Assembly: GCA_951799445.1 (NCBI GenBank)
Contig: OX637287.1
Coordinates: 5,394,001-5,458,000, forward strand
From: Pseudisothecium myosuroides
Lineage: Eukaryota > Streptophyta > Bryopsida > Hypnales > Lembophyllaceae
DNA length: 64,000 bases
Direction: 5' to 3'
Position 1 is the first letter of the stretch. Every line of letters begins with the position of its first letter. Shown here in pieces: positions 23,431 through 35,658 of this stretch. The notes under the pieces are model-generated. The model had not been told where the DNA came from and searched no databases. It saw nothing but the letters and a program-made list of their open reading frames with translations. The position numbers and the translations under genes are program-made.

Positions 23431-24354
23431 CCCCTAAAGGACCGAGGCCTTTTTTTTGCCAAAAAACACTGAAAACTGCCATTTCTATAGCAAAGAGTAA
23501 AAAAATTTGAAAAATGTATTTTTTTCACATCCAACCGTAGGATCTTACACCAAAATAGTATAAGAATATATGGAATTTGTTTTAGAATTTTGACCGCACA
23601 GATTGCAAGATATTTGCATTTAAAGTGAAAAAAACAAGTTTTTCAGCACATTGCGGGACTAGATTTTTTGACTTTAAACATTTTTAACTTAAAATTTTTG
23701 CACTACAGAGTTTTGAGGTTTTAATTTTTATAGTGGAGAATTGAGTTGAGAGTCTAGGGAAAAAAAATTCCAAAAAAATTTAATTATCATTCTTAAAAAA
23801 ATTGTTAAGTAGATGTAGGTACAAGATAGAAGGAAAATCTAAAATATTCATATATTTTAGATGGAATTGAAATGCACTAATCCCAATGGTGAGATTGTTC
23901 TAGCAAGTAAACTAGATCATGCAAAAAAAAAATTGAAAAATTTGAAAAATTGCTTTCAGAAATGAATCCTAAAGTTATTTTTTTCAAGAAGATGCTTTAA
24001 CTGCCCGAAAAACAAGAATGTCCATAACTTTCTCATAACATATCCAAATGAAATGAATCAAAGCTTTCTAGATAGCCAAAAATATTATCCATGAGAAAAA
24101 AAATATTAAAAAAAAAATTCAAATTTTTGTCCATTTTTTTTTGCTGCCCGAGCTGCCCCCCATCCCCTGTTTTGAGCTTATATGGTCATAACTTTTTTTC
24201 CCGGGCACTAATGTGAAAAAATTTATATTCCCTTGAAGCTAATCATCTTTTCTACCTCCAAAAAAAGTTTCAAAAAATCAGGAGAAAATTTCAGCCCGTA
24301 GGTACCTGCCCAAAAATGCATTTGTCCCCCGTAGGGACAATGGTCCTTTAGGGG
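23431..24354 (+). mobile_element. TTAA-site element PB1 (piggyBac-like, non-autonomous)
   Basis: 924 bp flanked by TTAA on both sides (23427-23430, 24355-24358). Ends are CCCCTAAAGGACC and its complement GGTCCTTTAGGGG. The interior is AT-rich with no transposase frame. A reverse-oriented relative lies at 47076-48010 and another at 25777-26975. A TTAA target plus termini starting CCC is the hallmark of piggyBac; Kolobok also uses TTAA. Confidence 0.82.
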
Positions 24355-24830
24355 TTAAAATACTCTCATTCTAATTTTGAATGTAATTAGAATTCTAAGT
24401 CTTGAATCAAAATAGTTAAAATTCAAAATAGTACAAATTTTGAACTACAGATGATTGAATTTGAAGTTTTGAACAATTTCTTCTAATTTATTCAACATTT
24501 GAATTCCAAGTTTTGAAGTATTTAAGTTCTAAATTTTGTACTATTCAAATTCTAATTAATTTTAGAACTATTCAAATTTGAAGTTTTGAACTACAAAAAT
24601 GAAATGTGATTTTTTGCCCAACCACCTTCTACTAAAATGCTTGCTACTAATTCATGACATCTTTGATAAAATTAAAAAATTTCCACAAAAACTAAACTTA
24701 AACAAAAAGACAAAATATGAAGGTCTCCAAAGTCTATTGAAATGGCCTCCAAGGTCTGTTGAATTTCAAGAGCACCAAAGCAGCTGGAAAAGAATAAATA
24801 AAATCAAGATATAGAATTTATAATTAGAGT

Positions 24831-25045
24831 TCTAAACTTGGTGAAATGGTTAGAGCTTTGGATTCCCCTAAGTGGGGTCTAAGGTTCAAACCCCATTGGT
24901 GACCTTGCCTACGTGGTGGGAATGCTTGCATTTCAGTGGATCCTTTGCCTACATTCTGGATTGGTCGTGATGATATGGAAGTTTTAACCATGTTGATGTG
25001 GCATTTTGACCTTTGCTGATGTGGAAATTTTAAATTTAAAAAAAA
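24831..25045 (+). mobile_element. tRNA-derived SINE
   Basis: Has a tRNA-like head with Pol III promoter boxes: box A TGGTGAAATGG at 24839-24849 (fits TRGYNNARNGG) and box B GGTTCAAACCC at 24883-24893, 44 bp apart. A GC-richer unrelated body follows, with an A-rich stretch near 25035. The sequence cannot fold as a full tRNA (no acceptor stem or 3' part), so it is called a SINE rather than a tRNA gene. The 3' end is approximate and target duplications were not found. Confidence 0.65.
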
Positions 25046-25776
25046 TCATTGTCCAAATCAACATTATAAAATAACAAGTTTTGGTTAGATTTGGTCCAAG
25101 ACAAAGAGACCAAAACGGTTGAAACGAACAATAAATTTTGATTACATTTTTGTTGTTTTGGTCATAGGATTTCTAATAGAGTAATTACATGGAAATGACT
25201 TCTAGGCTCCTACAGAGGTAATTGTAGAGCTTTGGATATGATCTAGCAAATGAAATGCTAAAGAATCAACAAAAAAGTGTTTTGACTTACTAATTCTAAG
25301 ATCCAATCCTCTTTCCCAATTCTCTTAGTACTAAATTTTTCTACTCTATTGAAACTAAGTTTTGCAAGAGACAAATTTTGATGTTGTAATTAATCTCCTT
25401 GTTTAAAAAACTCTAGTAGTTATTTTTGATAAAGGAGGGATGTTGGTTCTTAACAAAAGTGAGGACAAAAGCATGTTGTATGACCATATTTGCTACAATG
25501 GTGGCAAATGACACCACATGAAGTAAGATTTTGCTAGCGTTCTTGCAAAAGAACACAATTCATTACAATGAAAATGAGGCCTCTAGAGGGCAAAAGAGGG
25601 TTCCCAAGCTGTAAACTATAACGATGCTAGTCCAAATGTTTCATAATTAAAATAATATTAAATCTGAAATTTAAAAAAAAAATTTAAAAAAAGAATATTA
25701 AAATATTAATTGCAATCAAACGTGGTAGTTTCTTGGACATGTCATATTTCGTTGTAATTTTGGATTTATTTTTTAA

Positions 25777-26975
25777 TTCCTAAAGGACCAAACACCATTT
25801 TTTGGCAATGTAGCACTTTTGGGCAGCTCACTACAAATGGAAATTTTATTATTTTTCTTTGAAATTTTCACACAAGATGTGTCCAAGGTGTAGCTTCAAG
25901 CAATAGTGCTAGTATGTGAGCCCAAGAATGCGAGCTTGTGAGCATTGAGCGTACAATATTGGTACCTATAATATAGATACCACACACTATAGAAGGTGTA
26001 TGTATCATAAACACCTATAATATGGGTATTTGTAACATATATATCCTATAATCATAGACGGTTTCTATAGTATATACACCTATAACATAGGTGTATAGTA
26101 TTCTAGGCTCATGGGCTCACATTCCTATGCTCACATAATAGCAACCCTCTAGCTTCAAGGCCCAACAATTTTCATAACTTTTGACTACATGGTTAAAAAG
26201 TTATTGCATGATATGTCATTTTCCACAATTGGCGGGCAGCCCGGGTAGCTCAAAAAAAATCTTTAAAAATTATTTTTTTGAAAAATAAAAATTTGAAATT
26301 GGTTCTATAGATTTATACATACATGGAAAGCTTTGAATCATTGCATTTGGATTAATGAATCAAAAGTTATGCGGAGTTTTAGTTTGAGGGTAGTTATCAA
26401 TGGAATCTTTACTCTAAATAAACTTTGAAGTTCTTTATTTAACTCAATTTTCAATTTTTTTGAAAGAAAATAAAAAAATTTGGGTGCAGATTGTTTATTA
26501 CAACATTACAGCCGTTGGGATTGGCATTTTTCAATTCTAAAACAAAATTCTTTACAATTTAGTATTTTGAGTCATTCTCTACCTCTTTCTACTTACTATT
26601 TTTTTCCTATATGTTGTACAATTTCAAATGATCTGAAAATTTTCAAGCATGTATCCAACTTGACTTGAAAAATGAATCCAAAGAGTAAACACCATTTTGG
26701 ACATTTTTTCATACAAATGTGACCTTGTGAAGGGCAGCTGCCCGTTTTTTCGCGGGGACAAAAAAAGGGTATTTGTCAATTCAAATGCCAATATCTTGCA
26801 ATCTACATGGTGGAAAATTCTGAAAATTTTCCCACATCTTTTAAAACCAATGTTCTACAAGATCCTACGATTACATGTGTTCAAAAATGTTTTTTTTTTC
26901 TAAAATTTGGTACTTGTATTAGAAATGGCAGTTTTAGAGCGGTTTTGGTGAAACATAGTCAAAAACCTTTAGGGG
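25777..26975 (+). mobile_element. TTAA-site element PB3, interrupted by a MITE
   Basis: TTAA at 25773-25776 and 26976-26979. The left end is TTCCTAAAGGACC and the right end CCTTTAGGGG. It is 1199 bp long; without the nested 249-bp element and its 10-bp duplication it is about 940 bp, like PB1 and PB2. The right part aligns with PB2 (gaaatggcagtttt near the end). No transposase. Confidence 0.78.
25901..26149. mobile_element. 249-bp MULE-like MITE with 10-bp target duplication, copy 1
   Basis: Flanked by the direct repeat TAGCTTCAAG (25891-25900 and 26150-26159). Ends are imperfect inverted repeats built around GCTAnTATGTGAGC and GAATGnGAGC. A duplication of 9-11 bp suits Mutator-like elements. 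The interior is a set of short palindromes around 'cctataatat'. It sits inside PB3. Related copies are at 42281-42508 and 63602-63850. Confidence 0.85.
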
Positions 26976-26979
26976 TTAA

Positions 26980-28258
26980 ATTATTTTTTAATTTTTTAAT
27001 TAAGTTATCTTTCACGATTCAAGCCTTGTAGTTTTCAATTTTTTTGTGTGTTTTATTTTATTTTATCTTATTTTTCTTCTTCAACCAGTGTCTCCCGCTA
27101 TTCAAGAACCCGCAACCTTCTTTAGACTAGATGGCATTTGTATCCTCCGTCTTCATATGGTTCTATAGTTCGGAGATTGAAGGCATCTCCTTCTCTCTTT
27201 GAATCTAAGTTGCCGCATTGTCAAATTTGCAAGGATTGTGGTTTAATATGTGGTGTATTATGATCTCTTTGGAGTAGCTCTAATAAATGGCTTTCAAATC
27301 ACAAAGAATGTCATTGACTTAAGGCACGAATTTAGACACTTTCTAATGCTCTACCATTTGAAGTTGCTTTCATCAATTTAATAGTATCAATGTTTTAGAT
27401 ATAATAATTATGCAAAATATTGTCTTGAAACAATTCCACGCATCTTTCGGGTTTAGAATGTCAAAGACGTTATGTCTCTACTCTAAAACGATTGATAGTT
27501 GTAACATTGCGTTAGTTGTTTTCATCCTTTTCTTGAGCAACTCCTTTATCCTTCATGCCTTTGTCTTTCAACTTGGGATCTTTTTCCTATAGAAATCCCA
27601 AAGATCTTTTCTTTCTAGAATGCTCTAAAGAGTGATGGTCCAATATAAGCAAGTTGTTAGAAGACATCTCTAACATTTGTCTTTAGAAATGAGATCTAGA
27701 ACAATGATTAAGATTGAGATGGTGATGATATGCAAATCGAGTTTCTCAGAGGTCCAAATGATTGTGAATCCAATACTTGTAATAACTAGTGCATAAGTTG
27801 CAGTAATTACAAGTTGCACATGTGCAGAATAGTTTGTAGTAAGTACGTACTATAAATACCCATCCTATGTAAACAGAGAGTGTATATAATCTCAAATTGA
27901 TGTCGATAGTGTATATAATCTTGATCTCTATTCTATATAAAAAGCTAGTGTATACAATCTCAAATCAATGTTGAATAGTGAATATAATCTCAAATTAATT
28001 TAGATTTTGAAGTATTGGTCTAATTAGCACAAAAAATAACCTCACAATAACAACTCAATGTACACAACTAACTCTAACATTGAGTTTAAATTGAAAAATC
28101 TATAATACTTACATAGGTCTCTAAAATGAGAAGTTGAATCAATAAATATAGTACATACCATACTAAGGCACAAAATCTTAGAGCTGTCACAAGAATCCTA
28201 ATGGATGAACAAAAGATGGAAAGTGGATGAATGTCCTAGATGTTGAAATAATGTATAA
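26980..28258. other. Intergenic, no gene recognised
   Basis: AT-rich sequence without an assignable gene or element. The short open frame at 27410-27592 has no recognisable features. Confidence 0.4.
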
Positions 28259-28260
28259 TA

Positions 28261-28833
28261 CTCCCTCTCTCCCACTAAAAACCTTCAAAAAGCTTCCCCA
28301 AAAGGGATTAATTATATTTTGGTCTTTGTGCTAGTGATACATGCATTCAAAAACTAGCAATCCATCCCTTACATCTACATAAAATCTCCACTTTAGGCAC
28401 CGTCGTTTAGACATCCAAAATCCATGCAAAAAGTATCATATTTGAACATAGCCTTTTGTGATTGTTGCCAGCTCCATCACTCTTGATGATTTAAAGGTTG
28501 GTGGAAACAATGGGATTCTAAAAACATTTGTCCCAACCTAAATGCATGCAAGAAAGAAACCTGACCCACTTCATGAACAAATCTTCATAGTACTGAAGTG
28601 GTCTCCGAACCCATTGTCAACACTATTGTCTAAGGAAGCACAACAATTACAAGGTGTCTCATATGGGCAAGGCCAAGCTTTCTAGGAGAAGAATGCTTCC
28701 TAATCTTGTGATTTGCCCCCAAGAGGTTGTTCAATATGACCAAGGCTTACTCAATGGTCAAAATCATAAAACAAAGCTTTTTAGTGGGACAAGAATTGTA
28801 CCTAATTTGGAGGTTTTAGTCAAACAGAGGGAG
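28261..28833. mobile_element. Stowaway/mariner-like element (CTCCCTC ends)
   Basis: 573 bp between TA dinucleotides (28259-28260, 28834-28835). Ends are CTCCCTCTCTCCCACTAAAA and the complement of CTCCCTCTGTTTGACTAAAA, the common plant Stowaway terminal type. No transposase was recognised. The flanks carry related sequence on both sides (aatggatgaacaaaa at about 28201, 28875 and 28929). Confidence 0.7.
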
Positions 28834-29040
28834 TACCAAATGAAGTACATAATTCTAAAGTCCTCATAAGAGTTCTAATGGATGAACAAAAATGAAAAAT
28901 GGACGAATGTCTTGAGTCATCATAAAAGCTCTATTTAATGGATGAACATAATATGAGGAATAAATGGATGTCCTAATAATTGTGGCCATTTTTTCTTGTC
29001 AATGATGTAGGCTATATTGCAGGTCATGTTTGATTCAATA

Positions 29041-30287
29041 CACTACTAGAAACCTTGTGACCCAAATTCAAATGTTGAAGAAATTGGATAAAAAAGTTCG
29101 GAGCTTCAATTTGAATATTCTATAGTTTAAAATGTGTACTTAGAATTTTTAGTACATTCAAAATTAGAATGAAAACATTTCAAAAGTGCTCTTTAGAAAC
29201 TCATATTATAAAATAAAGCAGTGCAACTAACAAATTTTAAAGCTCACTACACTTGTTGAATTATATTTCAAAATACAAATATGAATTTTATTTGAAGTAT
29301 AATTAATATTGAATTTTAACTAAATTATATTTCATAGAAAATTCAATTGGAATTAAATTTTAATTTTAATTTTAATCAAAATAAAATTCTCTTCAAACTA
29401 TGAAATAGTTTGAATTTGAATCTAATTTATTTATTCAAATCAAATTTGAATTAGATTTTGAATTTGATTAGAATTTTAATCAAATTCAAAATGTTGTGTA
29501 AACAAAGATTGTAACACACAACAGATTGTGTGCCTCAACTAACATCAAATATGCAATCAAAACTAAGCAAGAATGAATAACAAATACACCCTTAAACATA
29601 CCCTTGCTTGCACTTTTGGATCTCCCTTTGTGGAGTGAGAGCCGCTTGACTTTGTATATGTAGATTCTATGTTTTCTCTTGCACTTGACAACAATGTCAA
29701 GTCAAGGAGCTCTCTCCATCTAAATGCTCAAACCCTAAAATGGATGAACTCTACAATTTGGATGAAACTTATCCAAAATTAAAGTGAACTCCCATGGAAG
29801 TCTAATTAACACTAAAAGTCAATGTGGAGTGGCCTCAATGTCACTTCACTTGACAAAAATGTAATTCAAATTTGATTCAAATAAATAAATTTGATTAGAA
29901 TTCAAGCTTTGTGTTCAAACTTTGAAGAAAATTCCAAAAGATCTCTAAAGATTGTACAAGATTCCAAAAGATTCTACGAGATTTCACAAGATTTCACGAG
30001 ATTCCAAAAGATTCTAAATTTTTTTAGAAATTTCCATAAAATTCCAATAGATTCCAATAGAAAATGCAATGTCTATATCTAAAGATATGCCACATCAACG
30101 AGTTCTCTAGGAAAATCTACTTTAAAAAAAATTGACAGTACATAGTACCTAGACCAACAAAACGTAAACGACATCTATTGAAGCAAGTACAAGAACTTCT
30201 TAAAATTTTCAATTCAAATCCGTTGCTACCCAAAACAACACACAGTTGTTGGTTTTCTATCATATTGGTCAGCACTTCCTAGTAGTG
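29041..30287. mobile_element. CACTA-like non-autonomous element
   Basis: Begins CACTACTAGAAAC and ends with the complement of CACTACTAGGAAG, the CACTA/En-Spm terminal form. Flanking trinucleotides are ATA and ACA, so the 3-bp duplication is imperfect. The right-hand 430 bp are homologous in reverse orientation to 21971-22330. A fast-evolving tract of 'agattccaaa' variants lies at 29935-30060. Non-coding. Confidence 0.6.
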
Positions 30288-31585
30288 ACAAACTTGAATG
30301 ATGGTGATTATAATCATATATAGGCTCTACATTTTAGAATGTTTGTATTTTTTCAAGTTTATTTTTGTCTGCATTTAGACCTCAATACTAATTTCTTACA
30401 CTCCTCCAGCCTTATTTGAATCTACACACTATAAAAAAGATGTCAATCTAACTCTTTTGTCAAACTTTAATCTTTAGAACTATACTATACATTGAATTTT
30501 TTGTTCCCTTTACGGTGAAGTTTCAGATAGCACTAGCTCCTCCTGCATTGCAAGACTAATACTTCACTATTTGCTTTGCGCTTCTATAGCCTCCTCAAAA
30601 CTTACATAGTGAAATATTTTTGCACAAAGTTTAACCATTGAATGTTTAGAAGATCAAATTAATTCTTCTCCAATTTTATAGAAAGAGCCATTCTAGAAGC
30701 ATAGAATTCTTTGTAAAAACAATCAAGACAATGCAAATTGAATCAAATTATCAAAGTTCCAACAAAATTGTGAAAGAATCTTAAATATTTTATCCAAAAT
30801 GACTACTGCAAGTTCGGGGCTATACCAATTGTGCAAATTTTAAAAATAATAACAAAATCACTATTGTTGCAGGCATGTCATTTACTACCTTGAACCAATT
30901 ATTAAGGATTAATTGCTTTCACATATTTGGATGCTATAGTCAATAATGAACAAACTCTTTGAAAGTAAGCTCCTTCACATTCTAAAACTTATCACACAAT
31001 CTTACATAAAGTGTATTAGTGTATACATTCAAAATTGCCTCGTTCCGCTCTTTGCCGTTTATTGCAAAATAGCTAATGAATTGGATGTACTGAACTGGAC
31101 AAGGAAAGGAATGTGGCCAATGATGGTAGTAATTAATAGGTTTAGGTGACATCTCAAACTCTTCTTGTGTATTGTGTTGCATGCTCTGGTTGTTGGTGTA
31201 TATTTGCAATTTTTGTTGTGGTTCATTCATAACCTTTAGGTGTAGTGGGGAGGGCTTGTCATCACGCTAGAGAATTCCCACCCATCCATTCTGTAAAGGG
31301 AGAGAGGACATAGTCAATAATTTGAATCCAACACATAGTTTTACAAAAAAAGGGTCACCAACAATTTTTGAAAGCCCAAGTAGCTACGCAAGTACACATG
31401 GGATGAGTAAAAAGATATTTGTGGAGTGGTTTTCATGTGCATTGGAGAAGGTTTTGATGGAGTCCAACATCGAAAGGGGCTTCCTTACTATTGAAATTTG
31501 GCTATTTAATTCCAAACCTATGGGCCTTGGTGAATTTCATAGGATTCATCCACTTATGTGACAAACTTAAGAAAATTGGACAACC
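30288..31585. other. Intergenic, no gene recognised
   Basis: AT-rich. Open frames at 30946-31149 and 31322-31561 show no family motif, and the latter starts with TTG rather than ATG. Confidence 0.4.
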
Positions 31586-31879
31586 ATGAGGGAGCCCAAG
31601 TGGAATCTAAATATCTCACTGAAGCGAACAACTATCAACTATGACTCAAACAAAAGTAAAGACTATGAAGCACAATTAGAGATTGCTCTATTGGAACCGC
31701 CACCAAAGATTGATTCCAATGTCGTGCACTATTTTAAACCTCTAGAGCATGGCGGAGGGGATGGTGAGGAAAATGCCTCCACCAAAGGTGATGGACAAAT
31801 TATTGAAGACATTGACCAATTTTTCCAACTTCCAACCAAACACATTGAAGCTCATGCCCCGGTCCCACCATTTGCGTGA
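31586..31879 (+). pseudogene. Unrecognised 97-codon frame, possibly a gene fragment
   Basis: ATG at 31586 opens 97 codons ending in TGA at 31877-31879, which lies inside the 8-bp target duplication of the element that follows. The frame is polar with an acidic middle and no domain I recognise. Open frames continue on both sides (31322-31561 upstream, 32645-32893 downstream), so this could be the wreck of a longer gene or transposon ORF. Function unknown. Confidence 0.25.
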
Positions 31880-31883
31880 GCCT

Positions 31884-32464
31884 CTCGGGGGGTGCACTCA
31901 ATGTATTCTTTTAATTACGTGCGAACAAAATCTACAATCCCTATCTTATATGGTAAAAAATTATTTAATAGTTTGAAAAAATTATAGTATGTTATACTAT
32001 GTTGGAAGTTCATATTGTGAATTTTTGAAAATTATCTTTATTTGAAATAATTACTTACAAATTTTGTAAGAAAATAAATACACTGTATAGTTGGAAAAAA
32101 AATTTGACCCCCTATTTTATATGGTAAATAATATTTTAAAAATAATGTTTAAATTTCCAATAAATGAAGGCTTGGTTAAAGTTTATGCATACCAAAGTTG
32201 GATACAATTGTCATTCAAATGCAATCTTGATAAATATTTGAATTGAAAATACAACCATTTTAGTGCAATCTTCAATTGTGCATTTGGATATCTTGTTGAA
32301 TTCAATTGAATCCAAATTTTTTTTCACATAAAAGATATATTGACTATGTAACATCACCCAAAAATTTGGAGCTAAATCAAAATTTATTAAAAGGTAAATA
32401 GGAATATAAAAATTGACTTGTTCGCACATGATGTCCAAAGAATACATTGAGTGCACCCCCCGAG
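31884..32464. mobile_element. hAT-like MITE with 8-bp target duplication
   Basis: 581 bp flanked by direct repeats GTGAGCCT (31876-31883 and 32465-32472). Terminal inverted repeats begin CTCGGGGGGTGCACTCAATG, match perfectly for 28 bp and imperfectly to about 46 bp. The 8-bp duplication is typical of hAT. The interior is AT-rich and non-coding. Confidence 0.88.
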
Positions 32465-32472
32465 GTGAGCCT

Positions 32473-34891
32473 AGAATCAAATGGTCAAAATCCATAGTTT
32501 GGACATTTGATGAATTTGTAAAAACTTTAGAAGCAAAGGCCATGACAAAAGAGGTCGCACATAAAGAGCCTAAAAGGTAAAAATTACTAGTAGAAAAAAC
32601 AAAATTGAAGAGGATGCTAGTCAAAAAAGAATAGGTGGCTAAAAATGAAGAACAGGGCAAAAGAAGAGCTCACAAAAACGCATGGAAGAAAGAAAGTAAA
32701 AAATGAAGGTTGGAATGAAAAACTACACATACATTTAAAAGCAATTTCTAATTTACCTCCAAACAATAGTAAAACCATCATTTTTAGTAATGTGACGCCA
32801 TTTGCCTACTACAATCAACAAATTGTAATGCTAAAAGCAAAGTTTAAGAAGCAAGGAAGGAATCCAAAAATAGTGGTACCTTGTGGTGGATAATTCTGGG
32901 ATTTGGGGAGGCAATAGTTGTAAGCAGTGAACCCATTTAGTTGAATTTGTTGGGTCAAGGTTCCCAAGAGTCTTCTTGCTCTCAACCATGACACTATATG
33001 ACCCCCGTGTTTTTTTTGACGTATTTTTTTTGACATATACATGTTTTCATATTAACAATAACGTCAAATAAGTAGGTGTCTAAAAAACTCCGTCAAAAAA
33101 ACATGGATTTTTTAATAGTTTGAAGATAATGGGATTTTAAAAATCAGACTCTCGTTGAGTTGTGGTGAATTTTTAGCTGGTGCCTAAACCATCCTTATCA
33201 TTTATTTCTTAGTCCCCATTTATGTTGATTTGTGGTATAGAGAAGGTATGCAAATTGTGTAATTGATAGTGTTTAAATTTTTATTTTTTCATAAATAATA
33301 ATGATAATAATAATATTAATATTATTATTATATAAGTCATAGGTAATTGGTTTTTTGTCATAGTTGTGTTCTCAATTTTATTTCATAAATTCGTCAAAAG
33401 TATTGGTGTATAAAAATACACATATATTTCTCACTAATATATATATAAATTGCCATTTGTCATTTGATTTTTCATGGTCTGGTTGGCTTGTCACTAAACT
33501 TTGTGCTTTAATCTTGAAGATGGTAGTCTTGCCAATGAATCCCATGGAAAGACCAAAATTTTACTTACAGAAAATGATATGGGCGGAAGGCTAGTTGGGG
33601 AAGAAGAGCTGGAGAGGCTATCAAGGGTGGACTTGGGATTTGGGTTAGGTACCTAAGGAACACTTTACACCTAGAGTCCATGCCAATTCTCCTTGAGGCT
33701 CATTGCACAATTTCAGCCTTTTGTCCAAATCACAAGTGAGGATTTTGAGCCTCTTACACAACAAATTGGCCTAATCTCTAGGTGTAAAGCATCCCTTTAT
33801 GCAAGCAAATAGGTGATGTACAAGTGAGGAGTGCAGACTATGGCGGAAATTAATTTGGTTGCGATAGAAGCACCCAAAACCGTCAATATTAGCAATTCAA
33901 CATACTTGAAGGCACCTTTTTGTAAATATAATATTATTGTAGTATTAGCGAGTGAAAATGATGAATATTAAAAAAATAGATTTTTCGGATGTGGTAAGTA
34001 ATTTCTATAATTTTTCAAAGTGACGGCTCACTAGACCGCTCACTACGGCTTACGTAGGTGGACCCAAAACTGAAATCTACAAAAATCAGTAGTCATCAAA
34101 TGAGAATTAAGTATGTGTCCTTCAAATGCGTCAGCAAATTAGAGCTAAGCATTTCAAGGACACATTAATGGGAAGTCTAGGGACAGATTTAGTGACAGTC
34201 TAAGGTACATGAATGGGAACATGGACGATAATGGGTGTTTCTACCTTAGTGTGCAACACAAAAATGAAGTCACAGCCATGACACAACTCTTGTACAATAC
34301 AATTAACTGAACTTTAACCCTTGAACGCCAAAGCGGACATTTTGTGTTCGATGGATGATAGGGAATCAAACTATATAGGACAAAAGTGCAACTATTCATC
34401 CTCAAAATTTGTTGGGGAAAGGGAAGATCTTCTACAGTACTTTGAATTGCAATGAGTACTTTTGCAATTTTGGAGGCTACTAATTCACACGGTAATAGAA
34501 AATGATGATTTCGAGGATCACCCCTTTGGAGTTGAAGGTTTAATGAAGTTCGACTCCAGCTCGAGTTCACAATGTCAAACTCCAAAAGACTTAGGAAATG
34601 CAGCTTCAAGAATTTTTAAATTTTTTTTTAATTGCTAAAATTATAATGTTTGTGATATTTTGATAATAACATCTTGAAAGCTTAAACTAAATATACGACT
34701 TTTGAACTTTTTCTATCAATTTCTTTTGGTGTAAGCAAAAAAAATATACCAATTACAAGACAATGTTTATCACTATTATCCCCACTTTTCTTACAACTTT
34801 CATATTATTTTAAGCATTTATGTAATTACTATAATTTTTTATAAAGAAAATCATTTTAAAAATCATATAAAATGCATTTTAATGTTTTTTA

Positions 34892-34975
<84 letters not shown>

Positions 34976-35426
34976 TTTCTCTACATGATATTAATTAATA
35001 TAGAACACTAATGAAATTTGACCAAACTCGGACATGAAATGTCCTACAAGGATAAATTCCTTAGTGCTTGAATCAATTGGCAAAGTATTTGTACAAAGTA
35101 TAAATTGGCTAATACTTGAGTCATTGTACCATAAGAGAAGGTCTGGTTCAACACATAGGTGCCAAAATTAAATTTCTACGTCAACTTCTTAGGGGTCCAC
35201 ATCACCTCACACCATTCGCAAGATGACATGTGGCGCTTTTTTACAAAACTCACTTAATTTATGCTCAATCTGACCTTCAGGTAGGGTAATTGAACACCTT
35301 AGGAATTGCTCCAACATTGCTAATTATCACTAATTATCACTAATTAGTGGCTAGTAAATATTTGATAACGCTGAGAGAAAGTTGATGTGCTTGACGAGAC
35401 TATTCGCTCCACGACTCATGCATTTT
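32473..35426. other. Intergenic with small hairpin and AAT/ATT palindrome
   Basis: No supported gene. A frame at 32645-32893 and a minus frame at 34241-34609 lack family features. A small inverted repeat (ccgtgttttttttgacg at about 33006, complement near 33090-33106) forms a roughly 105-bp foldback. Confidence 0.45.
34892..34974. repeat. (AAT)n/(ATT)n palindromic microsatellite
   Basis: A run of AAT repeats turns into ATT repeats near 34944, giving a self-complementary tract with arms of about 30 bp. It is prone to hairpin formation and length change. Confidence 0.9.
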
Positions 35427-35597
35427 CAATCACTCGCGTCGTCTCCTCTGTTTTCCGCCATTCTATTTCCGACTGTTCATATTCGTTGCCGCAGGTCGCC
35501 TCTGCTCTCAGAGTCTTGGACTGTTGTGTGCCAGAGCCGAGGTCGGATCAATAGCAGCGGAACTTACAGCGCCAGCGTCCGCAGGATCAGCTCAGCG

Positions 35598-35618
35598 ATG
35601 GATTTGGAGCGGCGATGA
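35598..35618 (+). promoter_or_regulatory. Upstream ORF in the 5' leader of copy B
   Basis: A 6-codon uORF (MDLERR) ends 40 nt before the main ATG at 35659. The uORF of copy A differs by a 6-bp in-frame length change and a substitution, but keeps the LERR end, stop and spacing. Confidence 0.55.
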
Positions 35619-35658
35619 GAGGGGCGGCGTGCGCAATTTGGTGACGGGAAGCTTCGAG

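Noticed and set aside
24831..24905. Functional tRNA gene
   Set aside because: Boxes A and B are present, but no acceptor stem or tRNA-like 3' end can be formed. A SINE head is the better reading.
32645..32893. 82-codon Lys-rich frame after the hAT-like element
   Set aside because: Composition follows the AT-rich background and no motif was found. It could be part of a decayed ORF, but this cannot be shown.
34316..34345. Another TTAA-site element end (ttaacccttgaacgcc)
   Set aside because: No matching inverted end followed by TTAA was found nearby.
34241..34609. 122-codon minus-strand frame
   Set aside because: No recognisable domain, biased low-complexity composition, no splice partners and no supporting context.
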